Below are positions 29,838-39,163 of a stretch of DNA of 64,000 nt, piece by piece; position 1 is the first letter of the stretch, and every line of letters starts with the position of its first letter. The stretch lies in NCBI RefSeq assembly GCF_006442965.1, contig NZ_VFWX01000002.1:186001-250000 (forward strand), in the 5' to 3' direction. Under the pieces are notes generated by a model. The model saw only the letters and a list, made by a program, of their open reading frames with translations. It was not told the DNA's origin and ran no database searches. Made by a program: the position numbers and the translations under genes. Source of the stretch: Mesorhizobium sp. CU3 (lineage in GTDB: Bacteria > Pseudomonadota > Alphaproteobacteria > Rhizobiales > Rhizobiaceae).

Positions 29838-30464
29838 ATGACCAAGAAAATCCTCTACGGCGCCGACTACAGCGTCTATGTGCGCATCGCGCGCATGGCG
29901 CTGGAGGAGAAAGGCGTCGACTATAAGCTCGTGCCGCTCGACATCTTCGCCGCCGAAGGCATTCCCGCCTGGTATCTCGAACATCATCCGTTCGGCCGCA
30001 TCCCGGCCTTCGAACATGACGGTTTTCGCCTGTTCGAGACCAATGCCATCGCGCGCTATGTCGACGAGGCCTTCGACGGCCCGGCGCTGCAGCCGGCCGA
30101 CGCCCCCGACCGCGCGCGAATGGGCCAAATCATCGGCATGCTCGACGCCTATGGCTATCGCGCCATGGTCTGGGACGTTGCGGTGGAGCGGCTCGAAAAG
30201 GCTGAGCCGGATGAGACGCTCATCGCCGCCAGCCTGAGTCAGGCTGAGACGGTGCTGAAGGCGCTGATCTCGCTGAAGGCAAAAGGACCGTGGCTGCTTG
30301 GCGACCAGCTGACGCTGGCGGACCTGCACGCCGCACCGATCATCGCCTATTTCGTCAAGGTCGCGGAAGGGCGCGATCTGTTGGCGCGTTTTGCGGACAT
30401 GCGGGATTGGTATGCGCGGGTGGCTGCGAGACCGAGCTTTGCGCGGACTGAAAAGGTTAGCTGA
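29838..30464 (+). CDS. glutathione S-transferase family protein
   Basis: A 208-residue GST. The N-terminal thioredoxin-like domain (residues 1-80) has the cis-Pro motif GRIPAFEHDG and the glutathione-binding FETNAIARYVDEAF. The helical C-terminal domain contains the N-capping box region LLGDQLTLADLHAAPIIAY near residue 155. The catalytic residue is probably Ser or Tyr in GADYSVYVRIAR. Substrate is unknown; it resembles the beta/theta-like detoxifying GSTs. It starts 36 bases after the icd terminator and precedes a large palindromic element. Confidence 0.9.
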   Translation: MTKKILYGADYSVYVRIARMALEEKGVDYKLVPLDIFAAEGIPAWYLEHHPFGRIPAFEHDGFRLFETNAIARYVDEAFDGPALQPADAPDRARMGQIIGMLDAYGYRAMVWDVAVERLEKAEPDETLIAASLSQAETVLKALISLKAKGPWLLGDQLTLADLHAAPIIAYFVKVAEGRDLLARFADMRDWYARVAARPSFARTEKVS

Positions 30465-30481
30465 CACACATTGAAGACCGC

Positions 30482-30654
30482 GGGACAGCGCCCCCCTCTG
30501 TCCTGCCGGACATCTCCCCCACGAGGGGGGAGATTGGCAGCTCCTGCGCCGCCCTTCTTTTCTGCACCGTTGAAAATTGGCGAAAGCCGATGCGACGTCC
30601 GATCTCCCCCCATGTGGGGGAGATGTCCGGCAGGACAGAGAGGGGCGCTGTCCC
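30482..30654. repeat. palindromic element with 41-bp inverted arms
   Basis: The left arm (30482-30522) begins GGGACAGCGCCCCCCTCTGT and the right arm (30614-30654) is its reverse complement with one mismatch in 41. The centre (about 90 bp) has inner palindromes ACATCTCCCCC/GGGGGAGAT and no reading frame. It lies between the convergent ends of the GST and alaS genes. Confidence 0.9.
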
Positions 30655-30687
30655 GCCAACCGTCGCGATAAAATTAGGTCCGCCCGC

Positions 30688-33357
30688 CTACGCCGCTTCC
30701 AGCGCCGCCCTTACCGCCGCGATCGCATCGCCGGCCTTGGACGCATCGGGGCCGCCGGCCTGCGCCATGTCGGGGCGGCCGCCGCCGCCCTGCCCGCCAA
30801 GCGCGGCTGACGCCACACGGACGAGATCGACGGCGCTGAAGCGGCCGGTAAGATCGTCGGTTACAGCGACGACGACGCTCGCCTTGTTGTCCTCGCCGGC
30901 GCCGACGAAGACGACGACGCCGGAACCCAGCGTCTTCTTGCCGGCATCCGCAAGCGGTTTCAGATCTTTCGGCGCGACGCCGCTGACCGCCTTGCCGAGG
31001 AAGCCGACGCCGGCGACCGTCTCATTGGCAGCCGGAGCGTCGGCCACCGCGCCGCCACCGCCGAGCGCCAGTTTCTTGCGCGCTTCGGCGAGTTCCTTCT
31101 CGAGCTTCTTGCGCTCCTCGACCAGCGCCTCGACGCGGGCGGGCACGTCCGCCGGCGAGATCTTCAGGGCCGCGGCCGCGGCCTTCAGGCGCTTGTCCTG
31201 CTCGTCGAGATGCTTGCGCGCCGCCTCGCCGGTCAGCGCCTCAATGCGGCGCACGCCGGCCGCCACCGCGCTGTCCGACAGGATGCGCACCAGGCCGATA
31301 TCGCCGGTCGACTTGACATGCGTGCCACCGCAAAGCTCGACCGAATAGGGCCGGTTGGCCTTGGCGCCGTGCACGCCGGTGCCCATCGACACGACGCGCA
31401 CCTCGTCGCCATACTTCTCGCCGAACAGCGCCATCGCGCCCTCGGCGATCGCGTCGTCGACCGACATCAGCCGCGTCGTCACCGGGCTGTTCTGCACGAC
31501 GATCTCGTTCGCCATGCGCTCGACCTCGTCCAAGTCTTCCGCCGAGATCGGCTTGTTGTGCGAGATGTCGAAGCGCAGCCGTTCCGGCGCGACCAGCGAG
31601 CCCTTCTGCGCCACATGGGTGCCCAGCACCTCGCGCAGCGCCTCGTGGATGAGATGCGTCGCGGAATGGTTGGCGCGCAGCTTCGAGCGGCGCGCATGGT
31701 CGACCTTCAGTTCGACGGCGACACCGGTCTTGACCGTACCCTTGGCCACCTTGCCGAGATGCACGAACAGGCCGTCGGCCTTCTTCTGCGTGTCGGAGAC
31801 CTCGATCGAAAAGCCATCGCCGGAGATGACACCGGTATCGCCCATCTGGCCGCCGGATTCGCCGTAGAACGGCGTCTGGTTGACGACCACGGCAACCGCG
31901 TCGCCCTCGCCGGCGCTGTCGATGGTCTTGCCGTCCTTGACCAGCGCCTGGATCAGACCTTCCGCGGCTTCAGTCTCATAGCCGAGGAATTCCGTCGCGC
32001 CGGTCTTCTCGCGCACCGCGAACCAGACGGTTTCGGTCGCCGCCTCGCCCGAACCCGCCCAATGTGCGCGCGCCTCCGCCTTCTGCCGCTCCATCGCATC
32101 GGTGAAGCCGGCGATATCGACCGAGATGCTGCGCTGGCGCAGCGCATCCTGCGTCAGGTCGAGCGGGAAGCCGTAGGTATCGTAGAGCTTGAAAGCCGTC
32201 TCGCCATCCAGCATGTCGCCGGCATGCAATGTCTGCGTGGCATCCTCGAGCAGGCCGAGCCCACGCACCAGCGTCTTGCGGAAGCGCGTCTCCTCGAGCT
32301 TCAGCGTCTCGGTGATCAGCGCCTCGCCGCGCGCCAGCTCCGGATAGGCCTGGCCCATTTCGCGCACCAGCGCCGGCACCAGTTGCCACATCAAGGGCTC
32401 CTTGGCGCCGAGCAGCTGCGCATGGCGCATGGCGCGGCGCATGATGCGGCGCAGCACATAGCCGCGGCCTTCGTTGGACGGCAGCACCCCATCGGCCACC
32501 AGGAAGGAGGACGAGCGCAGATGGTCAGCGATCACCCGGTACGACGCCACGTTCTCCTGGCTCGGCCCCTGGCCGAGCGCCGAGGACGCCGCGTCGATCA
32601 GATGCTTGAACAGGTCGGTCTCGAAGACGCTGTCGACGCCCTGCAGGATCGACGCCATGCGCTCCAGGCCCATGCCGGTATCGATCGACGGACGCGGCAG
32701 GTCGATGCGCTCTTCCTTCGTCACCTGCTCATACTGCATGAACACCAGGTTCCAGAATTCCAGGAACCGGTCGCCATCCTCTTCCGGGCTGCCGGGCGGG
32801 CCGCCCCAGATGTGCTCGCCGCGGTCGATGAAGATTTCCGAGCACGGGCCGCACGGACCGGTATCGCCCATCGCCCAGAAATTATCCGAGGTCGCGATGC
32901 GGATGATGCGGTCGTCGGAGAAGCCGGCGATCTTTTTCCAGTGGCCCGCCGCCTCGTCGTCGGTGTGATAGACGGTGACGAGCAGCTTGTCCTTCTTGAG
33001 CCCGAATTCCTTGGTGATCAGGTTCCAGGCGAGCTCGATCGCGCGCTCCTTGAAATAGTCGCCGAACGAGAAATTGCCGAGCATCTCGAAGAAGGTGAGA
33101 TGGCGCGCGGTGTAGCCGACATTGTCGAGGTCGTTGTGCTTGCCGCCGGCCCGCACGCTCTTCTGCGCCGTCGAGGCGCGCGAATAGGGCCGCTTCTCCA
33201 GGCCGGTGAAGACGTTCTTGAACTGCACCATGCCGGCATTGGTGAACATCAGTGTCGGGTCGTTGCGCGGCACCAGCGGGCTGGAGGCAACGATCTCGTG
33301 CCCTTCCTTGCGGAAGTAGTCGAGGAATGTCGACCGGATCTCGTTAACGCCAACCAT
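30688..33357 (-). CDS. alaS: alanyl-tRNA synthetase
   Basis: An 889-residue class II synthetase that charges tRNA-Ala. It starts [20 protein letters not shown]. The aminoacylation domain carries [17 protein letters not shown] and [14 protein letters not shown]. The editing domain has [16 protein letters not shown] and the zinc-site [13 protein letters not shown]. The C-Ala domain, with coiled-coil [17 protein letters not shown], ends with the Gly-rich [16 protein letters not shown]. It lies downstream of recA on the same strand, about 300 bases away, with two hairpins between them. Cytoplasmic, essential. Confidence 0.98.
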   Translation of the reverse strand: MVGVNEIRSTFLDYFRKEGHEIVASSPLVPRNDPTLMFTNAGMVQFKNVFTGLEKRPYSRASTAQKSVRAGGKHNDLDNVGYTARHLTFFEMLGNFSFGDYFKERAIELAWNLITKEFGLKKDKLLVTVYHTDDEAAGHWKKIAGFSDDRIIRIATSDNFWAMGDTGPCGPCSEIFIDRGEHIWGGPPGSPEEDGDRFLEFWNLVFMQYEQVTKEERIDLPRPSIDTGMGLERMASILQGVDSVFETDLFKHLIDAASSALGQGPSQENVASYRVIADHLRSSSFLVADGVLPSNEGRGYVLRRIMRRAMRHAQLLGAKEPLMWQLVPALVREMGQAYPELARGEALITETLKLEETRFRKTLVRGLGLLEDATQTLHAGDMLDGETAFKLYDTYGFPLDLTQDALRQRSISVDIAGFTDAMERQKAEARAHWAGSGEAATETVWFAVREKTGATEFLGYETEAAEGLIQALVKDGKTIDSAGEGDAVAVVVNQTPFYGESGGQMGDTGVISGDGFSIEVSDTQKKADGLFVHLGKVAKGTVKTGVAVELKVDHARRSKLRANHSATHLIHEALREVLGTHVAQKGSLVAPERLRFDISHNKPISAEDLDEVERMANEIVVQNSPVTTRLMSVDDAIAEGAMALFGEKYGDEVRVVSMGTGVHGAKANRPYSVELCGGTHVKSTGDIGLVRILSDSAVAAGVRRIEALTGEAARKHLDEQDKRLKAAAAALKISPADVPARVEALVEERKKLEKELAEARKKLALGGGGAVADAPAANETVAGVGFLGKAVSGVAPKDLKPLADAGKKTLGSGVVVFVGAGEDNKASVVVAVTDDLTGRFSAVDLVRVASAALGGQGGGGRPDMAQAGGPDASKAGDAIAAVRAALEAA

Positions 33358-33371
33358 GGTGCCTGCCTTTT

Positions 33372-33400
33372 CGCGAAAACCGCCGGCACGGCCGGCGGGA
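33372..33400 (-). promoter_or_regulatory. terminator-like hairpin in the alaS leader
   Basis: On the minus strand CCGCCGGC-CGT-GCCGGCGG is a perfect 8-bp stem followed by TTTTCGCGAAAA, ending about 15 bases before the alaS ATG. It could act as an attenuator or as an mRNA-start hairpin, or be a second terminator for recA. The palindrome TTTTCGCGAAAA directly after it is also notable. Confidence 0.5.
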
Positions 33401-33509
33401 GAGCTGTTCTCTCAGAAGTAGATTGGCCTTTTAGCGACAGGCCTTGGTCCTGTCCAGAAACACGGAACTGGGCCAAGCGGGGAAGCCGGCGCTCAAAATT
33501 CCTAGCCCG

Positions 33510-33543
33510 AAACGCAAAACCGCCGGCACGAAGGCCGGCGGTT
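33510..33543 (-). terminator. Rho-independent terminator of recA
   Basis: On the minus strand AACCGCCGGC-CTTCGT-GCCGGCGGTT, a perfect 10-bp stem, is followed by TTGCGTTT. It lies about 120 bases after the recA stop. Confidence 0.8.
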
Positions 33544-33662
33544 CGGATACGCAATACTCAAGAACTCAATTACATAAGCATATACCGATAAACCGCGATT
33601 GTGGCCGAAGTCAGACTAAGCCAGCTAACGATCTATTCCCGGCGTCGACTGCGCCTGGAGCC

Positions 33663-34760
<1,098 letters not shown>

Positions 34761-34819
34761 GATACATCACCCCTTGGTCGTCAATGAAGGCCGGACAATC
34801 CGTAATCCCTGCAGCTTTT

Positions 34820-34834
34820 GTACCTTTTTTGTTC
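34820..34834 (-). promoter_or_regulatory. candidate LexA (SOS) box of recA
   Basis: GTAC-CTTTTTT-GTTC matches the alphaproteobacterial LexA consensus GTTC-N7-GTTC with one mismatch. It lies 60-74 bases upstream of the recA start codon, the usual place. No other nearby sequence fits as well; GTTC-N7-GTCT at 34886 is poorer. Confidence 0.55.
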
Positions 34835-35010
34835 TCATTTGGCAAGAGGCAACAAGCAACTGAAAAACAATCAATATCTGGATTTGTTCTATTTTTGTCT
34901 CACCAGGGCTAGTGCCTGACGGAACCACTGGTCCAAAAGAGATTTCGACATCCGGTCGTCCCGAATCGCGACTGAGATTGCGGGGCGATGCGCAGGAACC
35001 TAAGCATGGC

Positions 35011-35107
35011 CCCCGAAAGTGCGAAGCGGTTTCGGGGCGAGGACATGTTTAAAATGAAAGAGCCTTACAGCATGTCACGCGAACTCTTTTTCGCGTGACA
35101 TGCTGTA
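35011..35107. repeat. two-hairpin intergenic repeat, divergent copy D
   Basis: Hairpin 1 is CCCCGAAA...TTTCGGGG (35011-35037) and the spacer is GACATGTTTAAAATGAAAGAGCC. Hairpin 2 has perfect 18-bp arms (TACAGCATGTCACGCGAA and its complement, 35066-35107) with a six-base loop. It shares the layout of copies A, B and C. It occupies much of the 388-bp recA to pfkB-like gap, where I see no gene. Confidence 0.75.
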
Positions 35108-35148
35108 GTGTGCGCAGCCGCGCAATCAATCAAGGTCACCATACAAGC

Positions 35149-36087
35149 ATGCCGACATCCCCGACCATCCTGGCGCTGGGCGGCGCCCATATCGACCGGC
35201 GCGGCCAGGTCGCGGGGGCCTATGTGCCCGCCGCCTCCAATCCGGGCGTCATGCGCGAAGATGTCGGCGGGGTCGTCTTCAACGCGCTGCGCAGCGTGGT
35301 CAGGCGCGGCGTGTCGGCCTCGCTGATGTCGGTGCGCGGCGGCGACGCAGCGGCCGACACGGTCGCCTCGGCGATCGACGATGCCGGCATAACCGACCTT
35401 TCTGTGGTGTTCCTCGACCGCGTCACGCCGAGCTATACGGCGCTGATCGACCGCGAGGGCGAGCTGATCGTCGGCCTGGCCGACATGGCGCTCTACGACC
35501 TCGCTTTCCCCAGGCAGATGAGGCGCTCCAAGGTGCGTGAGGCGATCGGCGCCGCCGACGCCATCCTGTGCGACGCCAACCTGCCGACCGCCGCACTTGA
35601 GCGCCTGGTGGCGCTGGCCGGCGAGCGCCCGGTCTTTGCCATCGCCGTCTCGCCGGCCAAGGTGGTTCGCCTGGCGCCGCTGCTCGGCGCGCTGTCGCTG
35701 CTGTTCATGAACCGCCGCGAAGTGGCGGCCCTTGTCGGCGCCGATCTGTCGGATGGAGACGCCGTCGGTAAATTGAGAGCGGCCGGCCTGGAGGCGGGCG
35801 TGATCACGGCCGGCAGCGCCCCGGTGCTTGGCTTCGGCGAGAGCGGCATGTTCGAAATCGACCCGCCCGCGCCACGCCAGATCGCCGATGTGACCGGCGC
35901 GGGCGATGCGCTGACCGGCGCGACCGTGGCCGCCATGCTGCGCGGATTGCCTCTGCGGGCGGCGCTGCGCGAAGGCATGGCCGCCGCCATGCTCGCCATC
36001 GAGAGCCCCGAGGCGGTCCCGTCCTTCACGGCGGCGAGCTTCGCCGAAGCGCTTGCCCTTGTGCCGCAGCCGCGCGAAGTGGCATAG
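35149..36087 (+). CDS. psuK: PfkB-family sugar kinase, probable pseudouridine kinase
   Basis: A 312-residue ribokinase-like kinase. It has the N-terminal GGAHIDRRG motif and the C-terminal PfkB signature DVTGAGDALTGAT near residue 250 with the catalytic Asp. GGVVFNALRSVVRRG resembles the family glycine-rich segment. The next gene, 52 bases downstream, is pseudouridine-5'-phosphate glycosidase. In other bacteria PsuK phosphorylates pseudouridine and PsuG splits the product, so the substrate is assigned from context. The start ATG at 35149 follows a weak ribosome site; an in-frame upstream extension overlaps the repeat hairpin. Confidence 0.85.
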   Translation: MPTSPTILALGGAHIDRRGQVAGAYVPAASNPGVMREDVGGVVFNALRSVVRRGVSASLMSVRGGDAAADTVASAIDDAGITDLSVVFLDRVTPSYTALIDREGELIVGLADMALYDLAFPRQMRRSKVREAIGAADAILCDANLPTAALERLVALAGERPVFAIAVSPAKVVRLAPLLGALSLLFMNRREVAALVGADLSDGDAVGKLRAAGLEAGVITAGSAPVLGFGESGMFEIDPPAPRQIADVTGAGDALTGATVAAMLRGLPLRAALREGMAAAMLAIESPEAVPSFTAASFAEALALVPQPREVA

Positions 36088-36139
36088 GGCCTGAAAAATC
36101 ATCGTGCCGGGAGCGCAGGCTGCCGGATCGGAGACAGAT

Positions 36140-37057
36140 ATGACGCCGGAAACCGCCCGCCCCTTCATCGACATCCATCCGCCGGTGGCGCAAGCACTTG
36201 CCGCCGGCAAGCCGGTGGTGGCGCTGGAATCGACCATCATAACCCACGGCATGCCCTATCCCGACAATGGCGCCATGGCGGCCAAGGTCGAGCAGATCAT
36301 CATCGACGGCGGCGCGGTGCCGGCGACGATCGCCGTCGTCAATGGCCGCATCAAGATCGGGCTTTCCGACGGCGAACGCGAATCGCTGGCCATGACCGGC
36401 GATGCCATGAAGCTCTCGCGCGCCGACATCGGCTTTGCGGTGGCGCAAGGCCGCACCGGCGGCACCACCGTCGCCGCCACGATGATCGCCGCGCATATGG
36501 CCGGGATCAAAGTCTTCGCCACCGGCGGCATTGGCGGCGTCCACAAGGGCGCGGAGAAAAGCTTCGACATCTCGGCCGATCTGGACGAACTGGCGCGCAC
36601 GCCGGTCATCGTCGTCTCGGCCGGCGCCAAGGCGATCCTCGACATCGAAAAGACGCTGGAAGTGCTGGAGACGCGCGGCGTGCCGGTGGTGGGCCATGCC
36701 TGCGAAACCATGCCGGCCTTCTGGTCCAGGCAATCGCCCTTCCGCGCGCCGCTGACCTTGCACAAGCCGGAAGAGATCGCGCATTTCTATCGCACGCGGC
36801 AGGCGCTGGGCCTCGGCGGCGGCATCCTGGTCGCCAATCCGGTGCCGCGGAACGATGAAATCCCCACCGACGAAATGGCCGGCTATATCGACGCCGCGCA
36901 AAAGGCGGCCGAGACGCAGAATGTCACCGGCAAGGCGGTGACGCCGTTCCTGTTGTCGAAGATCTTGGAACTCACCGGCGGCCGCAGCCTGAAAACCAAC
37001 ATCGCGCTGGTCGAAAACAATGCCCGGCTGGCGACGGAGATTGCGAAGGCATTGTAG
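36140..37057 (+). CDS. psuG: pseudouridine-5'-phosphate glycosidase
   Basis: A 305-residue member of the IndA/PsuG family, which breaks the C-C bond of pseudouridine 5'-phosphate to give uracil and ribose 5-phosphate. Signatures are VALESTIITHGMPYPDN near residues 29-45, IKIGLSDGE, the catalytic-lysine region AQGRTGGTTVAATM, FATGGIGGVHKGAE, and LGGGILVANPVP. The ATG at 36140 follows GGAGACAGAT. It forms a two-gene unit with the upstream kinase. The uracil product could feed RutF-linked pyrimidine use, although the rut genes are not here. Confidence 0.95.
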   Translation: MTPETARPFIDIHPPVAQALAAGKPVVALESTIITHGMPYPDNGAMAAKVEQIIIDGGAVPATIAVVNGRIKIGLSDGERESLAMTGDAMKLSRADIGFAVAQGRTGGTTVAATMIAAHMAGIKVFATGGIGGVHKGAEKSFDISADLDELARTPVIVVSAGAKAILDIEKTLEVLETRGVPVVGHACETMPAFWSRQSPFRAPLTLHKPEEIAHFYRTRQALGLGGGILVANPVPRNDEIPTDEMAGYIDAAQKAAETQNVTGKAVTPFLLSKILELTGGRSLKTNIALVENNARLATEIAKAL

Positions 37058-37126
37058 GCACGCGCGAAGGCCCCCTGACCCGGATTGCCAAGGCTGAATT
37101 GCGAAGAGCAATTCGGGGCAATCCGA

Positions 37127-37220
37127 CCTCTCCCCAAGGGGAGAGGAGCTTCCCGGCGACGGCGCCAAGCTCTTCTCCCCTCGGGGAGAAGGTGGCCGCG
37201 AAGCGGCCGGATGAGGGGGC
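37127..37220. repeat. GAGGGG-type intergenic palindromic element
   Basis: This begins with CCTCTCCCC-AA-GGGGAGAGG and continues through CTTCTCCCCTCGGGGAGAAG to GGCCGCGAAGCGGCCGGATGAGGGGG. Three palindromes are nested in series. It belongs to the same broad family as the elements at 6878, 38186 and 40441 and separates psuG from the convergent TfoX-domain gene. Confidence 0.7.
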
Positions 37221-37262
37221 GGCCTCGACGTGCCCTTCGCAATGTTTCAACAGCGGACCAAA

Positions 37263-37586
37263 TCACTTCCCCGCCCTTCGCCCCGCCTCATAAGCCCGCC
37301 GAGCCCACACCGCCATCTCGTCGGGATCGTTAAACGCGTCGTCGGGAACACTCCAATAGGGCATCGCCACAGCCTTGCCGTGGCGCGAGCCGGTATAGGT
37401 CCACTGGCTGCAGCCTGCGGCTTGGAAATCGGCAATGGTCTCCTCGTCGGCCTTGAGCAACAATTCCCCGCGCACGACGACCGCGACGATCACGCCGTCG
37501 CAATAGATGCCCTTGCCGCCGAACAGTTTTCGGATGCTGATCGGGCCGAGGCTTTCGAACAGTTCTTCAAGGCGTTCATTGTCCAT
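37263..37586 (-). CDS. TfoX/Sxy N-terminal-domain protein
   Basis: A 107-residue protein consisting only of the TfoX N-terminal domain: MDNERLEELFESLGPISIRKLFGGKG at the start, then GVIVAVVVRGELLLKADEET and MPYWSVPDDAFNDPDEMAVWARRA. In gammaproteobacteria full-length TfoX/Sxy controls competence. Short stand-alone forms are widespread in rhizobia and their role is unknown. The ATG at 37586 is in family position. Cytoplasmic. No competence genes are adjacent. Confidence 0.88.
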   Translation of the reverse strand: MDNERLEELFESLGPISIRKLFGGKGIYCDGVIVAVVVRGELLLKADEETIADFQAAGCSQWTYTGSRHGKAVAMPYWSVPDDAFNDPDEMAVWARRAYEAGRRAGK

Positions 37587-37675
37587 GCCGCGATCATCTC
37601 ATCCGCTATCGGGCTTGTCATCGACGCAACCAAGAGCATGCTGACAGGTTGAGACTTGGAAACGGAGTTCCCGCC

Positions 37676-38173
37676 ATGCCTGTCCTGCTCAAAGGCTCCT
37701 GCCGCTGCGGCGCGGTCCGCTTCGAAGTGGAGAGCCAAACGCCGGTGCCGTTCATGCTCTGCTATTGCTCGATCTGCCGCAAGCAGCAGGGCGGCGGCGG
37801 TTTCGCCATCAATCTCGGCGCCGACTACGAGACCCTGAACATCAGGGGCAAGCGCAGCCTCGGCGTCTACCGCGCCGAAATCGAGGACGACGAGCACCCG
37901 CATTGCGAGGTCTCGACCGGCGAGCGCAATTTCTGCCGGAAGTGCGGCTCAGCGCTCTGGCTCTACGATCCGACTTGGCCGGAGCTGGTGCATCCCTTCG
38001 CCTCGGCGATCGACAGCGACCTGCCGAAAACGCCGGAAAAGGTGCATTTGATGCTGAAATACAAGGCGAACTGGGTCGAGCCGGTGGTCGGAAAGAAGGA
38101 CAAGGTGTTCGACGTCTACCCCGAGGAATCGATCGCCGACTGGCACAAGCGCACGGGCATGTGGGTGGATTAG
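37676..38173 (+). CDS. GFA-family (glutathione-dependent formaldehyde-activating-like) zinc protein
   Basis: A 165-residue protein with the CENP-V/GFA zinc fold. The metal-binding cysteines lie in GSCRCGAVRFEV (residues about 7-18), CYCSICRKQQG near residue 30 and NFCRKCGSALW near residue 90. Members are often annotated as formaldehyde-activating, but most have unproven function, so a zinc-binding domain of unknown role is the safer call. The ATG at 37676 follows CGGAG at moderate spacing. It is convergent with sufA, with a palindromic repeat between them. Confidence 0.87.
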   Translation: MPVLLKGSCRCGAVRFEVESQTPVPFMLCYCSICRKQQGGGGFAINLGADYETLNIRGKRSLGVYRAEIEDDEHPHCEVSTGERNFCRKCGSALWLYDPTWPELVHPFASAIDSDLPKTPEKVHLMLKYKANWVEPVVGKKDKVFDVYPEESIADWHKRTGMWVD

Positions 38174-38185
38174 TCTCTTAGGTAA

Positions 38186-38272
38186 ATGAGGGGCATCGCC
38201 AACGTGGGATAGGGCGCGGTTACCCCTCATCCGGCCCTTCGGGCCACCTTCTCCCCGTAAACGGGGCGAAGG
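38186..38272. repeat. GAGGGG-type intergenic palindromic element
   Basis: ATGAGGGGCATCGCC at the left and TACCCCTCATCCGGCCCTTC at the centre, then GGGCCACCTTCTCCCCGTAAACGGGGCGAAGG. It ends exactly before the sufA stop codon. It shares the CCCCTCATCCGGCCC...CTTCTCCCCG core with 40441-40490. Confidence 0.75.
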
Positions 38273-38653
38273 CTAAGCGGATGCCCTTGCCTCGGCCAGC
38301 GCCTTGAGATCGGCCGGCTTCAACTCTACGGATTCGCCGCAGCCGCAGGCCGAGCTTTGGTTCGGGTTCCTGAAGGTGAAGCCGGTGCGCAGCGTCGTCT
38401 GCTCGAAATCCATCTCGGTGCCGAACAGGAAAAGCGCTGCTTCCGGCGCGACATAGACATGGGCGCCGTCGCGCTCGATGTGGTCGTCCTTGGTATTCGG
38501 CTCGGTCACGAGGTCGATGGTGTATTCCATACCCGCGCAGCCGCCCTTTTTGATGCCGAGCCGAATGCCATGCGCGTTGTCGCGCGTGGCCACGATCTCG
38601 CGCACGCGGTCGGCGGCCTTTTCGGTCATCGTGATGACGGCGAAGCGTCCCAT
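38273..38653 (-). CDS. sufA: Fe-S cluster assembly scaffold/carrier SufA (HesB/IscA family)
   Basis: A 126-residue A-type carrier. The three cluster-binding cysteines are in GIKKGGCAGMEY near residue 51 and the C-terminal SSACGCGESVE pair. It starts MGRFAVITMTEKAADRVRE after GGAGAAGGAAAAG, a strong ribosome site; a longer open frame upstream is not needed. SufA accepts clusters from SufBCD and passes them to apo-proteins. It is the last gene of the SUF operon, 102 bases after sufT. Confidence 0.95.
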   Translation of the reverse strand: MGRFAVITMTEKAADRVREIVATRDNAHGIRLGIKKGGCAGMEYTIDLVTEPNTKDDHIERDGAHVYVAPEAALFLFGTEMDFEQTTLRTGFTFRNPNQSSACGCGESVELKPADLKALAEARASA

Positions 38654-38755
38654 CTTTTCCTTCTCCATTCCCTGCAGGTTCAAGGCCTGCCGAATGATTC
38701 TCACCTAAATGGTGAAGTTTTACCACTGGCGCAAGTGCACCAAGCCCTTGGCGGC

Positions 38756-39163
38756 CTAGTACCACCCCACCGCCACTTGCGCCTCTTCCGACATGCGGTC
38801 GGGCGTCCATGGCGGATCGAAGGTCATCTTGACCTCGACGCCGGACACGCCCTCGACGGCGCCGACGGCGTTTTCCACCCATCCAGGCATCTCGCCGGCC
38901 ACCGGGCAGCCCGGCGCGGTCAGCGTCATGTCGATCTTGACCGAGCGGTCGTCCTCGATGTCGATCTTGTAGACCAGGCCGAGTTCGTAGATGTCGGCGG
39001 GGATTTCCGGATCGTAGACCGTCTTCAGCGCCGAGACGATGTCGTCGGTCAGCCGCGCCAGCTCGTCTGCTGGAATGGCCGAGGCCGAAACGATGCCGTT
39101 GGCGGCCGTTTCCGGCCCGGTTTCAGTCTCTGCGGTGGTGCTCACATCGTCCATCATCGTCAT
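38756..39163 (-). CDS. sufT: SUF system protein SufT (DUF59/MIP18 family)
   Basis: A 135-residue protein. The N-terminal 35 residues are Thr/Ala/Glu-rich and probably flexible. The DUF59 domain follows: LTDDIVSALKTVYDPEIPADIYELGLVY, then LTAPGCPVAGEMPGWV with the reactive cysteine, and EVKMTFDPPWTPDRM. SufT aids cluster maturation or transfer, especially under demand. The ATG overlaps the sufS stop as ATGA, so translation is coupled. Part of the SUF operon. Confidence 0.93.
   Translation of the reverse strand: MTMMDDVSTTAETETGPETAANGIVSASAIPADELARLTDDIVSALKTVYDPEIPADIYELGLVYKIDIEDDRSVKIDMTLTAPGCPVAGEMPGWVENAVGAVEGVSGVEVKMTFDPPWTPDRMSEEAQVAVGWY

Noticed and set aside
28333..29838. N-terminal 500 codons of a very long minus-strand frame joined to trmJ
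   Set aside because: This part is antisense to icd; TrmJ similarity starts at 28332.
30482..30654. Possible CRISPR-like repeats
   Set aside because: The repeated units are inverted and not direct, with no regular spacers; no cas genes are present anywhere in the window.
31210..33591. 793-codon plus-strand open frame
   Set aside because: Antisense shadow of alaS; the alaS motifs are complete on the other strand.
34886..34900. GTTC-N7-GTCT as the recA SOS box
   Set aside because: Two mismatches in the second half-site; the 34820 site is closer to consensus and to the gene.
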